Source of the DNA: Gaoshiqia sp050298035
GTDB lineage: Bacteria > Bacteroidota > Bacteroidia > Bacteroidales > Prolixibacteraceae
Reading direction: 5' to 3'
Assembly: GCA_050298035.1 (NCBI GenBank)
Contig: JBNKTK010000067.1
Span: forward strand, 1-20,024
Length of the DNA stretch: 20,024 bases
Shown: positions 1 through 6,837 of the stretch, in pieces
How the letters are laid out: every line of letters begins with the position of its first letter
Position numbering within the stretch: position 1 is the first letter of the stretch
Notes under the pieces: model-generated
Told to the model about the DNA's origin: nothing
What the model saw: only the letters and a program-made list of their open reading frames with translations
Database searches by the model: none
Position numbers and translations under genes: made by a program

Positions 1-16
1 AATAATCAAAAACAAA

Positions 17-1033
17 ATGAAAGCAATAGAAATAACACAGGCGGGAGAGATGAAAGTTGTGGAACGGGAAATGCCACAGGTTGGGAATGGAGATGTTCTT
101 TTAAAACTAAAATATGTCGGTTTTTGCGGCTCAGACCTGAGCACCTACCTTGGACGAAATCCGTTGGTGCAGTATCCGCGTATTCCGGGACACGAAATAT
201 CGGCTGTTATTGAGCAAACTGGCGAAACTGTGCCTGATTCATTCAAAATAGGACAGCAGGTGACGGTTGTGCCTTATACCAACTGTGGACAATGTACTTC
301 GTGTAAACAAAAGCGGTTTAATGCATGTCGCTACAACCAGACCCTGGGGGTACAGCGAGATGGTGCAATGGCTGAATACATAGCCGTTCCCTGGCAAAAG
401 GTGTTGGTTGACGAAGAACTTAGCGATGTGCAGTTGGCTTTGGTAGAGCCGATGACGGTTGGTTTTCACGCCATTGATAATGGTAAGGTGACGGATTTGG
501 ACACGGTTTTGGTTTTTGGTTGCGGAATGATTGGCAGCGGGGCAATTGTTCGGGCAAAGTTGCGTGGCGCTACCGTAATTGCCGTTGATATTGATGATGC
601 TAAGCTGGAAATAGCCCAAAAGTTAGGTGCGGCATATATTATCAACTCTAAAACACAAAATCTGCATGAGGAACTCGAACGAATTACCAATGGAAACGGC
701 CCCAATGTTGTAATTGAAGCTGCTGGTAACCCGATTACCTACAAAGCTGCAATTGACGAAGTTGCTTTTGCCGGCCGGGTAGTCTGCATTGGTTATGCCG
801 GAAACGAGGTGGCATTCTCAACCAAATTATGGGTGCAAAAAGAATTGGAAATCATGGGCTCGCGAAATGCCAATCCCTCTGACTTTGATGCCGTGATGAA
901 GTTTCTGAAACACAGCGATCTGGATGAGAGTTTGTTTGTTTCAAGGACGGTTGACCCGGAAGAGGCACCAGCTGCCATGCAAAGCTGGTCGGAGGCACCG
1001 GGCAAAGTCATGAAGATATTGGTGAGATTTTAA
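17..1033 (+). CDS. Zinc-dependent medium-chain alcohol/polyol dehydrogenase
   Basis: A 338-residue member of the medium-chain dehydrogenase/reductase superfamily (sorbitol/threonine dehydrogenase type), which oxidises a sugar, polyol or sugar-acid hydroxyl with NAD(P). Visible residues: catalytic zinc ligands Cys37 (GFCGSD), His59-Glu60 (PGHE) and probably Glu144 (VEPMTVG); four structural-zinc cysteines at 90, 93, 96 and 104; the Rossmann motif GCGMIG at 168-173; and Asp191 at the end of the second beta strand, which favours NAD over NADP. The length is normal for the family. The ATG at 17 follows an A-rich leader with no Shine-Dalgarno sequence, usual in Bacteroidota. It lies 67 bp ahead of a glycoside hydrolase remnant and upstream of a GH43-like gene, so a role in catabolism of the released sugar is likely. 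The substrate cannot be read from the sequence. Confidence 0.9.
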   Translation: MKAIEITQAGEMKVVEREMPQVGNGDVLLKLKYVGFCGSDLSTYLGRNPLVQYPRIPGHEISAVIEQTGETVPDSFKIGQQVTVVPYTNCGQCTSCKQKRFNACRYNQTLGVQRDGAMAEYIAVPWQKVLVDEELSDVQLALVEPMTVGFHAIDNGKVTDLDTVLVFGCGMIGSGAIVRAKLRGATVIAVDIDDAKLEIAQKLGAAYIINSKTQNLHEELERITNGNGPNVVIEAAGNPITYKAAIDEVAFAGRVVCIGYAGNEVAFSTKLWVQKELEIMGSRNANPSDFDAVMKFLKHSDLDESLFVSRTVDPEEAPAAMQSWSEAPGKVMKILVRF

Positions 1034-1055
1034 GCTTGACCTGGAGCCTGTTTAA

Positions 1056-1784
1056 ACCTTCTGGATTATTTCAGGCTTCCCAAAAGGCAATTCACCTGAT
1101 GTGAAACTGGAAATTATATCAGGGTCGGGTGAATTCCCAACAGGTTCATCTATCCTGTTTCAAGATGGTTCGGACATTGCAATTCGTGACGGAAAAGCAG
1201 CTATTGAGTTGCGTTCCTATTATGCCGGAAAAACAGTAATAAGGGCTACTTCACCGGGGCTGAAACCGAACGAGATAACAATAACTTCAACGGGAGGGCC
1301 GGAATCCAGCAGTGAAACTATCCAGGAAATCTCACGTCCGTATGTTCGGTATTCTGCTCAGAGTAACACGAAAGGGGAGGGCACGATCAATCTTTTAGCC
1401 GAGCGCCCGACAAAAGTTAGCAGTTCAACAGAAGGTCATTCCCCGAGATTAGCCAATGATGGCGATCTGTCGACTTATTGGGAAGCCAATGAAAAGTCCG
1501 GTGAAACAGCTTGGTGGCAGGTTGATATGGGGAACATCTATTCGCTTTCGCAGGTAAAATTGAGTTCCCGTGAAGGAACAGCTGTACAGTATACTGTCGA
1601 AATTTCGATAGACGGAAACGAGTGGAAAACGATTGTTGAGCAAACAAGCACTACCGCTACCGAAAGAACCCGGATCGATGAGCCGTCAGCCGGAAATGCC
1701 GGACGGTTTTTGCGGATAAAGTTCAAAGGAAGAAAAGCAAACATAGCAGAAATACAAGCCTTTGGAATTCATATTGACAGGTAG
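1056..1784 (+). pseudogene. 5'-truncated glycoside hydrolase (GH2-like C-terminus plus F5/8 type C domain)
   Basis: An open frame with no upstream ATG: it begins after a TAA at 1053-1055, and the first usable start is a GTG at 1101 (227 residues). Numbered from that GTG, residues 1-65 resemble the Ig-like domain near the C-terminus of GH2 beta-galactosidase-type enzymes (EIISGSGEFPTG, then IELRSYYAGKTVIRATSPGL). Residues about 98-227 are a discoidin/F5-8 type C carbohydrate-binding domain (LANDGDLSTYWEAN, WWQVDMG, GRFLRIKF). Domain similarity also continues upstream of the GTG (GNSPDV), so the fold is cut rather than started there. The catalytic barrel and signal peptide are missing. It is best read as the tail of a deleted glycoside hydrolase. 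A short expressed carbohydrate-binding protein is less likely, since no signal peptide precedes it. Confidence 0.7.
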
Positions 1785-1862
1785 GTTTATTGATCGGTAG
1801 TGAATCATTAAAGTAAGCACAGTAAATGAAGACTGTAAAATTCAAAAATTAACAATAGTAAG

Positions 1863-3521
1863 ATGAAAAAACAGGTTTACACCCAATTTCTTGAAATTAT
1901 TTTGTTGATGATAATCACGGTTAATGCAACCGGACAAATAACAGAACGCACAAAACCCGCCGGGTGGGACAAGCTTGTCCCTGGTGCCCGGTTTATAGAT
2001 CGTTTCCTTCCCATTCCGCAACAAGGGGAACTGACAAGTGATACATGGGGGGCTGATGATGTTATCCCCAGATATACGGACAATGGAATCGAAGACAGTG
2101 AGTGGTCCTATTGGGGGGGTAATATTATGGTTGGCGACGATGGCAAATACCATATTTTTGTTTGCCGTTGGCGCGAAGATTCACCCAAAGGTCACTTCGA
2201 ATGGCCAAACTCAATTGTTGTGCATGCTGTTGCCGACAAATCATCAGGCCCTTTTAAAGTGGAAGGCACCGTAGGAAAAGGGCACAACCCGGAAGCTTAC
2301 CGGTTAACGGATGGCCGGTATGTCGTGTATGTTATTGATGGCTATTATATCGCGGACAATATGAATGGCCCCTGGACATCTGGTAAGTTTGATTTTGATT
2401 CGAGGGATAGAAAGATTATTGAAGGGTTGTCTAACCTGTCTTTTGCCCAACGAGAAGATAGTTCCTACATCATGGTTTGCCGTGGAGGAGGAATCTGGTT
2501 TAGCAAGGATGGTATTTCTCCTTATTATCAGGTAACGGATAAAAGCGTTTACCCTCCTGTTGAAGGCCGTTTCGAAGATCCGGTACTATGGCGCGACAAT
2601 ATTCAGTATAACCTGATCGTGAATGATTGGTACGGAAGGATTGCCTATTACCTGCGTTCAAAAGATGGTATTCACTGGAAAGTAGATCCGGGCGAAGCTT
2701 ATACTCCGGGAATTACAAAATACCAGGATGGCACCAATGAAAATTGGTTTAAATATGAACGCATTAAAATTTTACAGGACGAATACGGACGGGCAATACA
2801 GGCAAACTTCGCTGTAATTGATACCATCAAATGGGATGATAAACCCCTGGACAGGCATAGCTCTAAAAATATATGTATCCCATTGAATAAAGGATTGTTG
2901 ATAACAATTCTTGGCAAAGACAAGATTGATGCAAACACGAAATCGGTACGGGTAAAGATTCAAGCGGAAGAAGGATTCGATCCCCAAGCTGATATTGACA
3001 TCAGTTCGTTGCGTTTTGGCGCTTCTGAAGAAGTGAATTTCGGACGGGGAAGTAAGGTGAAGGAGACTCAGAGAGCCGGCGATGATTTGATTGTCCTGTT
3101 TGACGGAGCCGGCAATGGACTGACCGACGATAACTTTGCTGCAAAATTGATCGGAAAAACGAAACAGGGGGAAATGATTTTTGGTTTTGCAAGACTTCCT
3201 CTGGTTGATTACCTGGAACCGGAATTGTCTTCCCGTTTGCCGGTGATTAAAAACTCGGATTCTGGTTGTACCCTGGAAGTAGAAGTACAGAATTTTGGAC
3301 AAGTGCCTTCCGGCACGGCTTCAATTGAAGTTGAAAAAGTTTCGGAAGGAACCCCGGTTGTAATAGCTTCTGGCGTGGTTCCTGTACTCAACCCGTTTGA
3401 AAAAACAATTGTGAAATTGGAATGCGCTACTGTTCAGCAACCACGTTGTCCGGTAAAGGTTATCCTTCGGTCGGAAAACAAAATATTGGAAACCTTGGAC
3501 GGTGAACTGAAGGCTGAATAA
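1863..3521 (+). CDS. Secreted GH43-like five-bladed beta-propeller glycosidase
   Basis: 552 residues. The N-terminus has a basic start, a hydrophobic stretch (about residues 9-22) and a likely signal peptidase I site near NATG|Q; there is no lipobox cysteine, so it is probably periplasmic or exported. Residues about 60-345 show propeller repeats typical of GH43/GH117-like proteins: WGGNIMVGDDGKYHIF, GHNPEAY (Glu144), RFEDPVLW (Glu238-Asp239), and the SKDGIHW strand usual in these folds. These acidic positions are the candidate catalytic residues. Residues about 345-552 look like one or two beta-sandwich domains. The substrate is not readable; the family acts on plant or algal polysaccharide side chains. 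It lies 78 bp after the hydrolase remnant and near the dehydrogenase, so it is probably part of the same polysaccharide-utilisation cluster. No promoter was recognised. Confidence 0.75.
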   Translation: MKKQVYTQFLEIILLMIITVNATGQITERTKPAGWDKLVPGARFIDRFLPIPQQGELTSDTWGADDVIPRYTDNGIEDSEWSYWGGNIMVGDDGKYHIFVCRWREDSPKGHFEWPNSIVVHAVADKSSGPFKVEGTVGKGHNPEAYRLTDGRYVVYVIDGYYIADNMNGPWTSGKFDFDSRDRKIIEGLSNLSFAQREDSSYIMVCRGGGIWFSKDGISPYYQVTDKSVYPPVEGRFEDPVLWRDNIQYNLIVNDWYGRIAYYLRSKDGIHWKVDPGEAYTPGITKYQDGTNENWFKYERIKILQDEYGRAIQANFAVIDTIKWDDKPLDRHSSKNICIPLNKGLLITILGKDKIDANTKSVRVKIQAEEGFDPQADIDISSLRFGASEEVNFGRGSKVKETQRAGDDLIVLFDGAGNGLTDDNFAAKLIGKTKQGEMIFGFARLPLVDYLEPELSSRLPVIKNSDSGCTLEVEVQNFGQVPSGTASIEVEKVSEGTPVVIASGVVPVLNPFEKTIVKLECATVQQPRCPVKVILRSENKILETLDGELKAE

Positions 3522-4074
3522 ATTGCCTGGCAGTTTGTAGCATACCGGTTATGGTTGCATGAAATAATGTTTTTGGTCTTAATGATGGATCAACTTGATT
3601 TTAGATGAGAAAAGCGATCAATTGAATTTTCTGTGGAAAAATAGAGGATTAAGTAAGAAAGCTTAGATGATCCTATTCTAATAACCAGAGAGTTTTTTAA
3701 AGGGCTTGTCTTCCAAGCTGGGTTTCATTTCTTTTCCTTTGATAAAAAGCCCTCCGTAGGCCGAACCTCCAAAAGCAAACTGTATTTTCAGTTTTAGCAT
3801 TAGTTGATCGAAGCGGTGGGCAGGCCGTCAAAACGCCCGGGCGAGGGTTCGTTTTGACAAGATTTTTGCTTCCTTTTCATCGATTGGAAAAGGAAGAGCC
3901 CGTCCGGCTACAGGACAAGAAAGTTGACTGTTGCAGGATAGCTAATCATTGTTTTTAGACAATTGATTTGATATGGTGCTAAAATATTTGATTTAAATAG
4001 GGATCTCCACAAGAATTTGAATTGATCCGAGAAAAGGATGTTATCTGTTTGGAATAATGGCATCCCCCGGATTT
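3522..4074. other. Long intergenic region with structured block
   Basis: About 550 bp without a confident gene. At 3678-3800 on the minus strand is a 40-codon open frame with protein-like composition (contains FAFGGSAYGGLFIKG) that I do not recognise. Just beyond it are two hairpins: a 9-bp perfect stem (3827-3835 with 3850-3858, arms GTCAAAACG/CGTTTTGAC) and a 10-bp perfect stem (3869-3878 with 3887-3896, arms CTTCCTTTTC/GAAAAGGAAG). GGGCTT at 3702-3707 can also pair with AAGCCC at 3747-3752. This could be a dispersed repeat, a structured RNA or a decayed gene end. Confidence 0.4.
3678..3800 (-). CDS. Possible 40-residue ORF or gene-end remnant
   Basis: A minus-strand frame from ATG at 3800 to TAG at 3678 encodes a short glycine- and lysine-rich peptide (LKLKIQFAFGG, then GGLFIKGKEMKPSLEDK). 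The frame stays open about eight codons upstream of the ATG (to a TGA), and those codons also read plausibly as protein (AHRFDQL). It is not recognised. No promoter or ribosome site was seen, and it is too short to test by codon bias. It may be part of a dispersed repeat rather than a translated gene. Confidence 0.2.
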   Translation of the reverse strand: MLKLKIQFAFGGSAYGGLFIKGKEMKPSLEDKPFKKLSGY

Positions 4075-4106
4075 AAAAAAGCCCGTAATTTCTTACGAGC
4101 TTTTTT
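4075..4106 (-). terminator. Intrinsic terminator of tRNA-Pro
   Basis: The hairpin has arms GCCCGTAA and TTACGAGC (one mismatch), loop TTTC, flanked by A6 and T6. Read on the minus strand it starts five bases after the tRNA 3' end and ends in a U-run. The T6 on the plus side means it could also stop plus-strand transcription. Confidence 0.85.
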
Positions 4107-4110
4107 CTTG

Positions 4111-4184
4111 TCGGGGCGACAAGATTTGAACTTGCGACCCCTCGCCCCCCAGACGAGTGCGCTACCAGGCTGCGCTACGCCCCG
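4111..4184 (-). tRNA. tRNA-Pro (anticodon GGG)
   Basis: 74 nt cloverleaf on the minus strand. The acceptor arms CGGGGCG and CGCCCCG pair perfectly and are followed by discriminator A. The D-arm region (TAGCGCAGCCTGGTAGCGCA) is typical of bacterial tRNA-Pro. Anticodon stem CTCGT/GCGAG has one U-G wobble, and loop CTGGGGG gives anticodon GGG (plus-strand 4148-4150). The T-loop is TTCAAAT. CCA is not encoded: the base after the discriminator is C, followed by AAG. It is a stand-alone transcription unit with its own promoter and terminator. Confidence 0.97.
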
Positions 4185-4196
4185 ATCTTGTGCGTG

Positions 4197-4227
4197 CAAA
4201 AGTATATAAACACCAGAATACTTCAAA
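4197..4227 (-). promoter_or_regulatory. Bacteroidota-type promoter for tRNA-Pro
   Basis: On the minus strand, TTTG (4224-4227) is followed by a 19-bp spacer and TACTTTTG (4197-4204). This matches the -33 TTTG / -7 TAnnTTTG pattern of the Bacteroidota primary sigma factor. Transcription would begin near 4190, about six bases before the mature tRNA 5' end. Confidence 0.8.
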
Positions 4228-4305
4228 ATAAAAGCTGAAAATATATTTGTCTAATTTTGATAGTCTGACTCTATGTGATCTTAATTATTATCGATTGCGT
4301 AAATA

Positions 4306-4335
4306 TTGCATATATTTAGATGTTATGTACTTTTG
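4306..4335 (+). promoter_or_regulatory. Bacteroidota-type promoter for trxB
   Basis: TTG (4306-4308), a 19-bp spacer, then TACTTTTG (4328-4335) fits the -33/-7 consensus. The expected start near 4342 gives a leader of about 23 nt before the ATG at 4365. The -7 box is identical to that of the divergent tRNA. Two more TAnnTTTG matches lie upstream (4242-4249 and 4252-4259) without a clear -33 partner. Confidence 0.75.
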
Positions 4336-4364
4336 TGGAAGAAAAGAACTAAAAGATATAAGTC

Positions 4365-5363
4365 ATGTTTAAATCATTAAATCTTAGCGAAAACGAAAAA
4401 CCAAATACGACTCCTGCCGGTGATGCAGAACGTGTAAAATGTTTGATTGTAGGTTCAGGGCCTGCCGGTTACACTGCTGCGATCTATGCTGCAAGAGCCA
4501 ATTTAAGCCCAGTTATGTACGAAGGACTTCAGCCGGGAGGGCAGTTGACCACTACGACAGAAGTAGAGAATTTCCCTGGTTATCCCGAAGGGGTTACCGG
4601 CCCGGTTTTGATGGAAGACCTGAAAAAACAGGCCGAGCGTTTTGGTACAGATATCCGCTTTGGTTTGGCAACAAAGGTTGATTTCTCCGGGGAAATCCAT
4701 AAAGTTTGGATTGACGATAAGAAACTGATCGAAGCTGAGACTGTAATTCTTGCAACTGGTGCTACTGCAAAATACCTTGGATTGGAAGATGAAAAGAAAT
4801 ATGCAGGGGGCGGTGTTTCTGCCTGTGCTACTTGCGATGGCTTTTTCTATCGCGGAAAAGATGTGGCTGTTGTAGGTGGTGGTGATACTGCTGCCGAAGA
4901 AGCAATCTACCTGGCCGGGCTGGCCCGAAAAGTTTACCTGATTGTTCGGCGAGATGTATTGCGTGCATCAAAGGTGATGGCAGAACGCGTAGTGAAAACC
5001 CCGAACATTGAAGTTTTGTGGAAACATCAAACCAAGGGTTTGTTCGGGAATGGTGTGGTTGAAGGGGCAACCCTTTGGAAAAATAAGGGTGAAGCTAATG
5101 AGGAAGAGGTGACTATTAAAATTGACGGTTTCTTCCTGGCAATCGGTCATAAACCAAACTCCGATTTTGTTGCCGAATATGTTGAAACCGATGAGGTTGG
5201 TTATATTAAAACAACCCCGGGAACTTCAAAAACAAATGTGCCCGGCGTATTTGCTTGCGGCGATGTACAGGACCCTCACTATCGTCAGGCTGTAACCGCT
5301 GCGGGTTCAGGCTGTATGGCAGCTATTGATGCTGAACGTTATTTGTCAGAGAAGCATTCATAA
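4365..5363 (+). CDS. trxB: Thioredoxin reductase
   Basis: 332 residues; an FAD-dependent cytoplasmic enzyme that reduces thioredoxin with NADPH. Visible motifs: FAD-binding GSGPAG at 30-35, GGQLTTTTEVENFPG at 58-72, redox-active Cys154-Ala-Thr-Cys157 followed by DG, NADPH-binding GGGDTA at 171-176 with the downstream RRD...RAS phosphate-binding segment at 195-202, and the C-terminal FAD motif ACGDV. The length is close to the family norm, with about 25 extra residues before the first beta strand. The ATG at 4365 is supported by a promoter about 30 bp upstream and by the lack of a later start before the FAD motif. It is monocistronic, ending at a strong terminator. Confidence 0.97.
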   Translation: MFKSLNLSENEKPNTTPAGDAERVKCLIVGSGPAGYTAAIYAARANLSPVMYEGLQPGGQLTTTTEVENFPGYPEGVTGPVLMEDLKKQAERFGTDIRFGLATKVDFSGEIHKVWIDDKKLIEAETVILATGATAKYLGLEDEKKYAGGGVSACATCDGFFYRGKDVAVVGGGDTAAEEAIYLAGLARKVYLIVRRDVLRASKVMAERVVKTPNIEVLWKHQTKGLFGNGVVEGATLWKNKGEANEEEVTIKIDGFFLAIGHKPNSDFVAEYVETDEVGYIKTTPGTSKTNVPGVFACGDVQDPHYRQAVTAAGSGCMAAIDAERYLSEKHS

Positions 5364-5382
5364 AAAGAGATAGCATACCAAC

Positions 5383-5419
5383 AAAAAATCCATCCGTCAA
5401 CTGACGGATGGATTTTTTT
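5383..5419. terminator. Bidirectional terminator between trxB and the synthase gene
   Basis: A perfect 10-bp stem (TCCATCCGTC / GACGGATGGA, loop AACT) is flanked by A6 on the left and T7 on the right. It can end both the plus-strand trxB transcript and the minus-strand transcript of the convergent synthase gene. Confidence 0.95.
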
Positions 5420-5441
5420 ATTTCAGGTGAAATTAATCAGC

Positions 5442-6692
5442 TTAAATAGCTCCCATTTGTGGAACTTCTGTACCACTGTATGCACCGTTGGCCAACTTCT
5501 CGCGAACTTCACTGAACGCTTTGATCGTGTAGGCCACATCTTCCAATGAGTGTTCTGATGTCGGGATTATCCGAAGGATGATTTCTCCTTTAGGGATAAC
5601 CGGGTAAACAACAACAGAGCAGAAGATACCATAATTTTCACGCAGGTCAACAACAACGTTTGTCGCTTCAACAACGCCACCTTTCATGTAAACAGGAGTT
5701 ACAGGTGTGTTGGTGCGTCCAAGGTCGAACCCGGCAGCTTTCAACCCGTTTTGCAGCGCATTAACGATTGTCCACAGTTTTTCGCGTAATTCCGGTTTGC
5801 CTTTCAGCAGCTCCAAGCGTTTCATTGCACCGATAACCAATGGCATAGGCAATGATTTGGCGAAAGTTTGCGAGCGCATGTTGTAGCGAAGGTAGTTGCA
5901 CACTTCGCGTTTGCTGGCTACGAATGCTCCGATTGATGCCATCGATTTGGCGAAAGTACAGAACAGGATGTCTACTTCGTCCTGTACGCCGAAATGTTCT
6001 GCCGAACCAGCACCGGTGGCACCCATTGTACCAAATCCGTGCGCATCGTCAACCAATAAACGGAAATTGAATTCCTTCTTCAAGGCAACAATCTCATCCA
6101 ATTTGCCCAAATCGCCTGACATACCGAAGACCCCTTCAGTAATAACCAGGATACCACCTCCTTGTTTTTCGGCTAATTTGGTAGCACGTTCGAGTTGTTT
6201 TCTCAGGTTGTCAATATCGTTGTGTGGGAACACAAAGCGTTTTCCCATGTGCAAACGAACACCGTCCAAAATACAGGCGTGAGCTTCACTGTCGTAAACC
6301 ACTACATCGTTGCGGCCGCAAACAGCATCAATAATAGATACCATCCCCTGGTAACCGAAGTTCAGCAGGAAAGCGTCTTCTTTATTGACAAATGCCGCCA
6401 GGTCGCGTTCAAGTGCTTCGTGGTAGTCAGTTTGTCCCGACATCATGCGGGCACCCATCGGATAAGCCAAACCCCAGTCTGCTGCTGCTTTTGCATCTGC
6501 TTCGCGCACTTCCGGATGGTTAGCCAACCCAATGTAATTGTTTAAACTCCAGGTAAGTACCTCCTTGCCCCTGAACTTCATGCGAGGCCCAATTTCACCT
6601 TCCAGTTTTGGGAATGCAAAATAGCCATGAGCCTGCTTCATATACTGGCCGATATTTCCTTTGTTAGACGTAAACTTTTCAAAAATATCCAC
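5442..6692 (-). CDS. PLP-dependent alpha-oxoamine synthase (serine palmitoyltransferase/cysteate acyltransferase-like)
   Basis: A fold-type I PLP enzyme that condenses an amino acid with an acyl-CoA or acyl-ACP and releases CO2. Numbering the longest frame from TTG 6722 (426 residues): PLP lysine Lys259 (TFAKSMAS), Asp225-Asp226-Ala-His228 for the PLP nitrogen, ring-stacking His148 (SEAHAC). The whole protein follows a Bacteroidota-wide subgroup usually annotated as serine palmitoyltransferase or glycine C-acetyltransferase; sphingolipid or sulfonolipid base synthesis is the likely role, but substrate cannot be told from sequence. I place the start at GTG 6690-6692 (416 residues, VDIFEKF) rather than TTG 6720-6722, because that TTG lies inside the promoter -7 box and my recollection is that relatives begin with a form of DIFEK. 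It is convergent with trxB and divergent from bamD. Confidence 0.85.
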   Translation of the reverse strand: MDIFEKFTSNKGNIGQYMKQAHGYFAFPKLEGEIGPRMKFRGKEVLTWSLNNYIGLANHPEVREADAKAAADWGLAYPMGARMMSGQTDYHEALERDLAAFVNKEDAFLLNFGYQGMVSIIDAVCGRNDVVVYDSEAHACILDGVRLHMGKRFVFPHNDIDNLRKQLERATKLAEKQGGGILVITEGVFGMSGDLGKLDEIVALKKEFNFRLLVDDAHGFGTMGATGAGSAEHFGVQDEVDILFCTFAKSMASIGAFVASKREVCNYLRYNMRSQTFAKSLPMPLVIGAMKRLELLKGKPELREKLWTIVNALQNGLKAAGFDLGRTNTPVTPVYMKGGVVEATNVVVDLRENYGIFCSVVVYPVIPKGEIILRIIPTSEHSLEDVAYTIKAFSEVREKLANGAYSGTEVPQMGAI

Positions 6693-6719
6693 TTCGCTTA
6701 GCTTTAAAATTAAACTGTG

Positions 6720-6750
6720 CAAATGTAATTCTTTTTAAGAAGTCTGCAAA
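6720..6750 (-). promoter_or_regulatory. Bacteroidota-type promoter for the synthase gene
   Basis: On the minus strand, TTTG (6747-6750), a 19-bp spacer and TACATTTG (6720-6727) match the -33/-7 consensus. Transcription should begin near 6715, about 22 nt upstream of GTG 6692 and downstream of the TTG at 6722, so it decides the start codon. Confidence 0.75.
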
Positions 6751-6799
6751 TTTGTTAAATTATATTAAACCAAGTAGTAGAACCACTTTTCTTGCTTAT

Positions 6800-6833
6800 T
6801 TTGCAGCTGAAAATTAATAAAAACGTATCTTTG
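6800..6833 (+). promoter_or_regulatory. Likely promoter of the bamD operon
   Basis: TATCTTTG at 6826-6833 is a good -7 box, with TTTG at 6800-6803 upstream. The 22-bp spacer is slightly longer than the usual 19-21. The box ends four bases before the first ATG (6838), so the transcript would be almost leaderless, or translation may begin at the second ATG (6850). Confidence 0.6.
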
Positions 6834-6837
6834 CGCC

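Noticed and set aside
3135..3302. Minus-strand frames inside the GH43-like gene and similar frames opposite trxB, coaBC, recN and the Wzc-like gene
   Set aside because: They lie wholly opposite strongly supported genes, have no recognisable domains and are normal shadows.
4041..4226. 61-codon minus-strand frame over the tRNA
   Set aside because: It is a translation of tRNA-Pro and its terminator (the VAQPGSALVWG type of false protein); the RNA gene explains the sequence.
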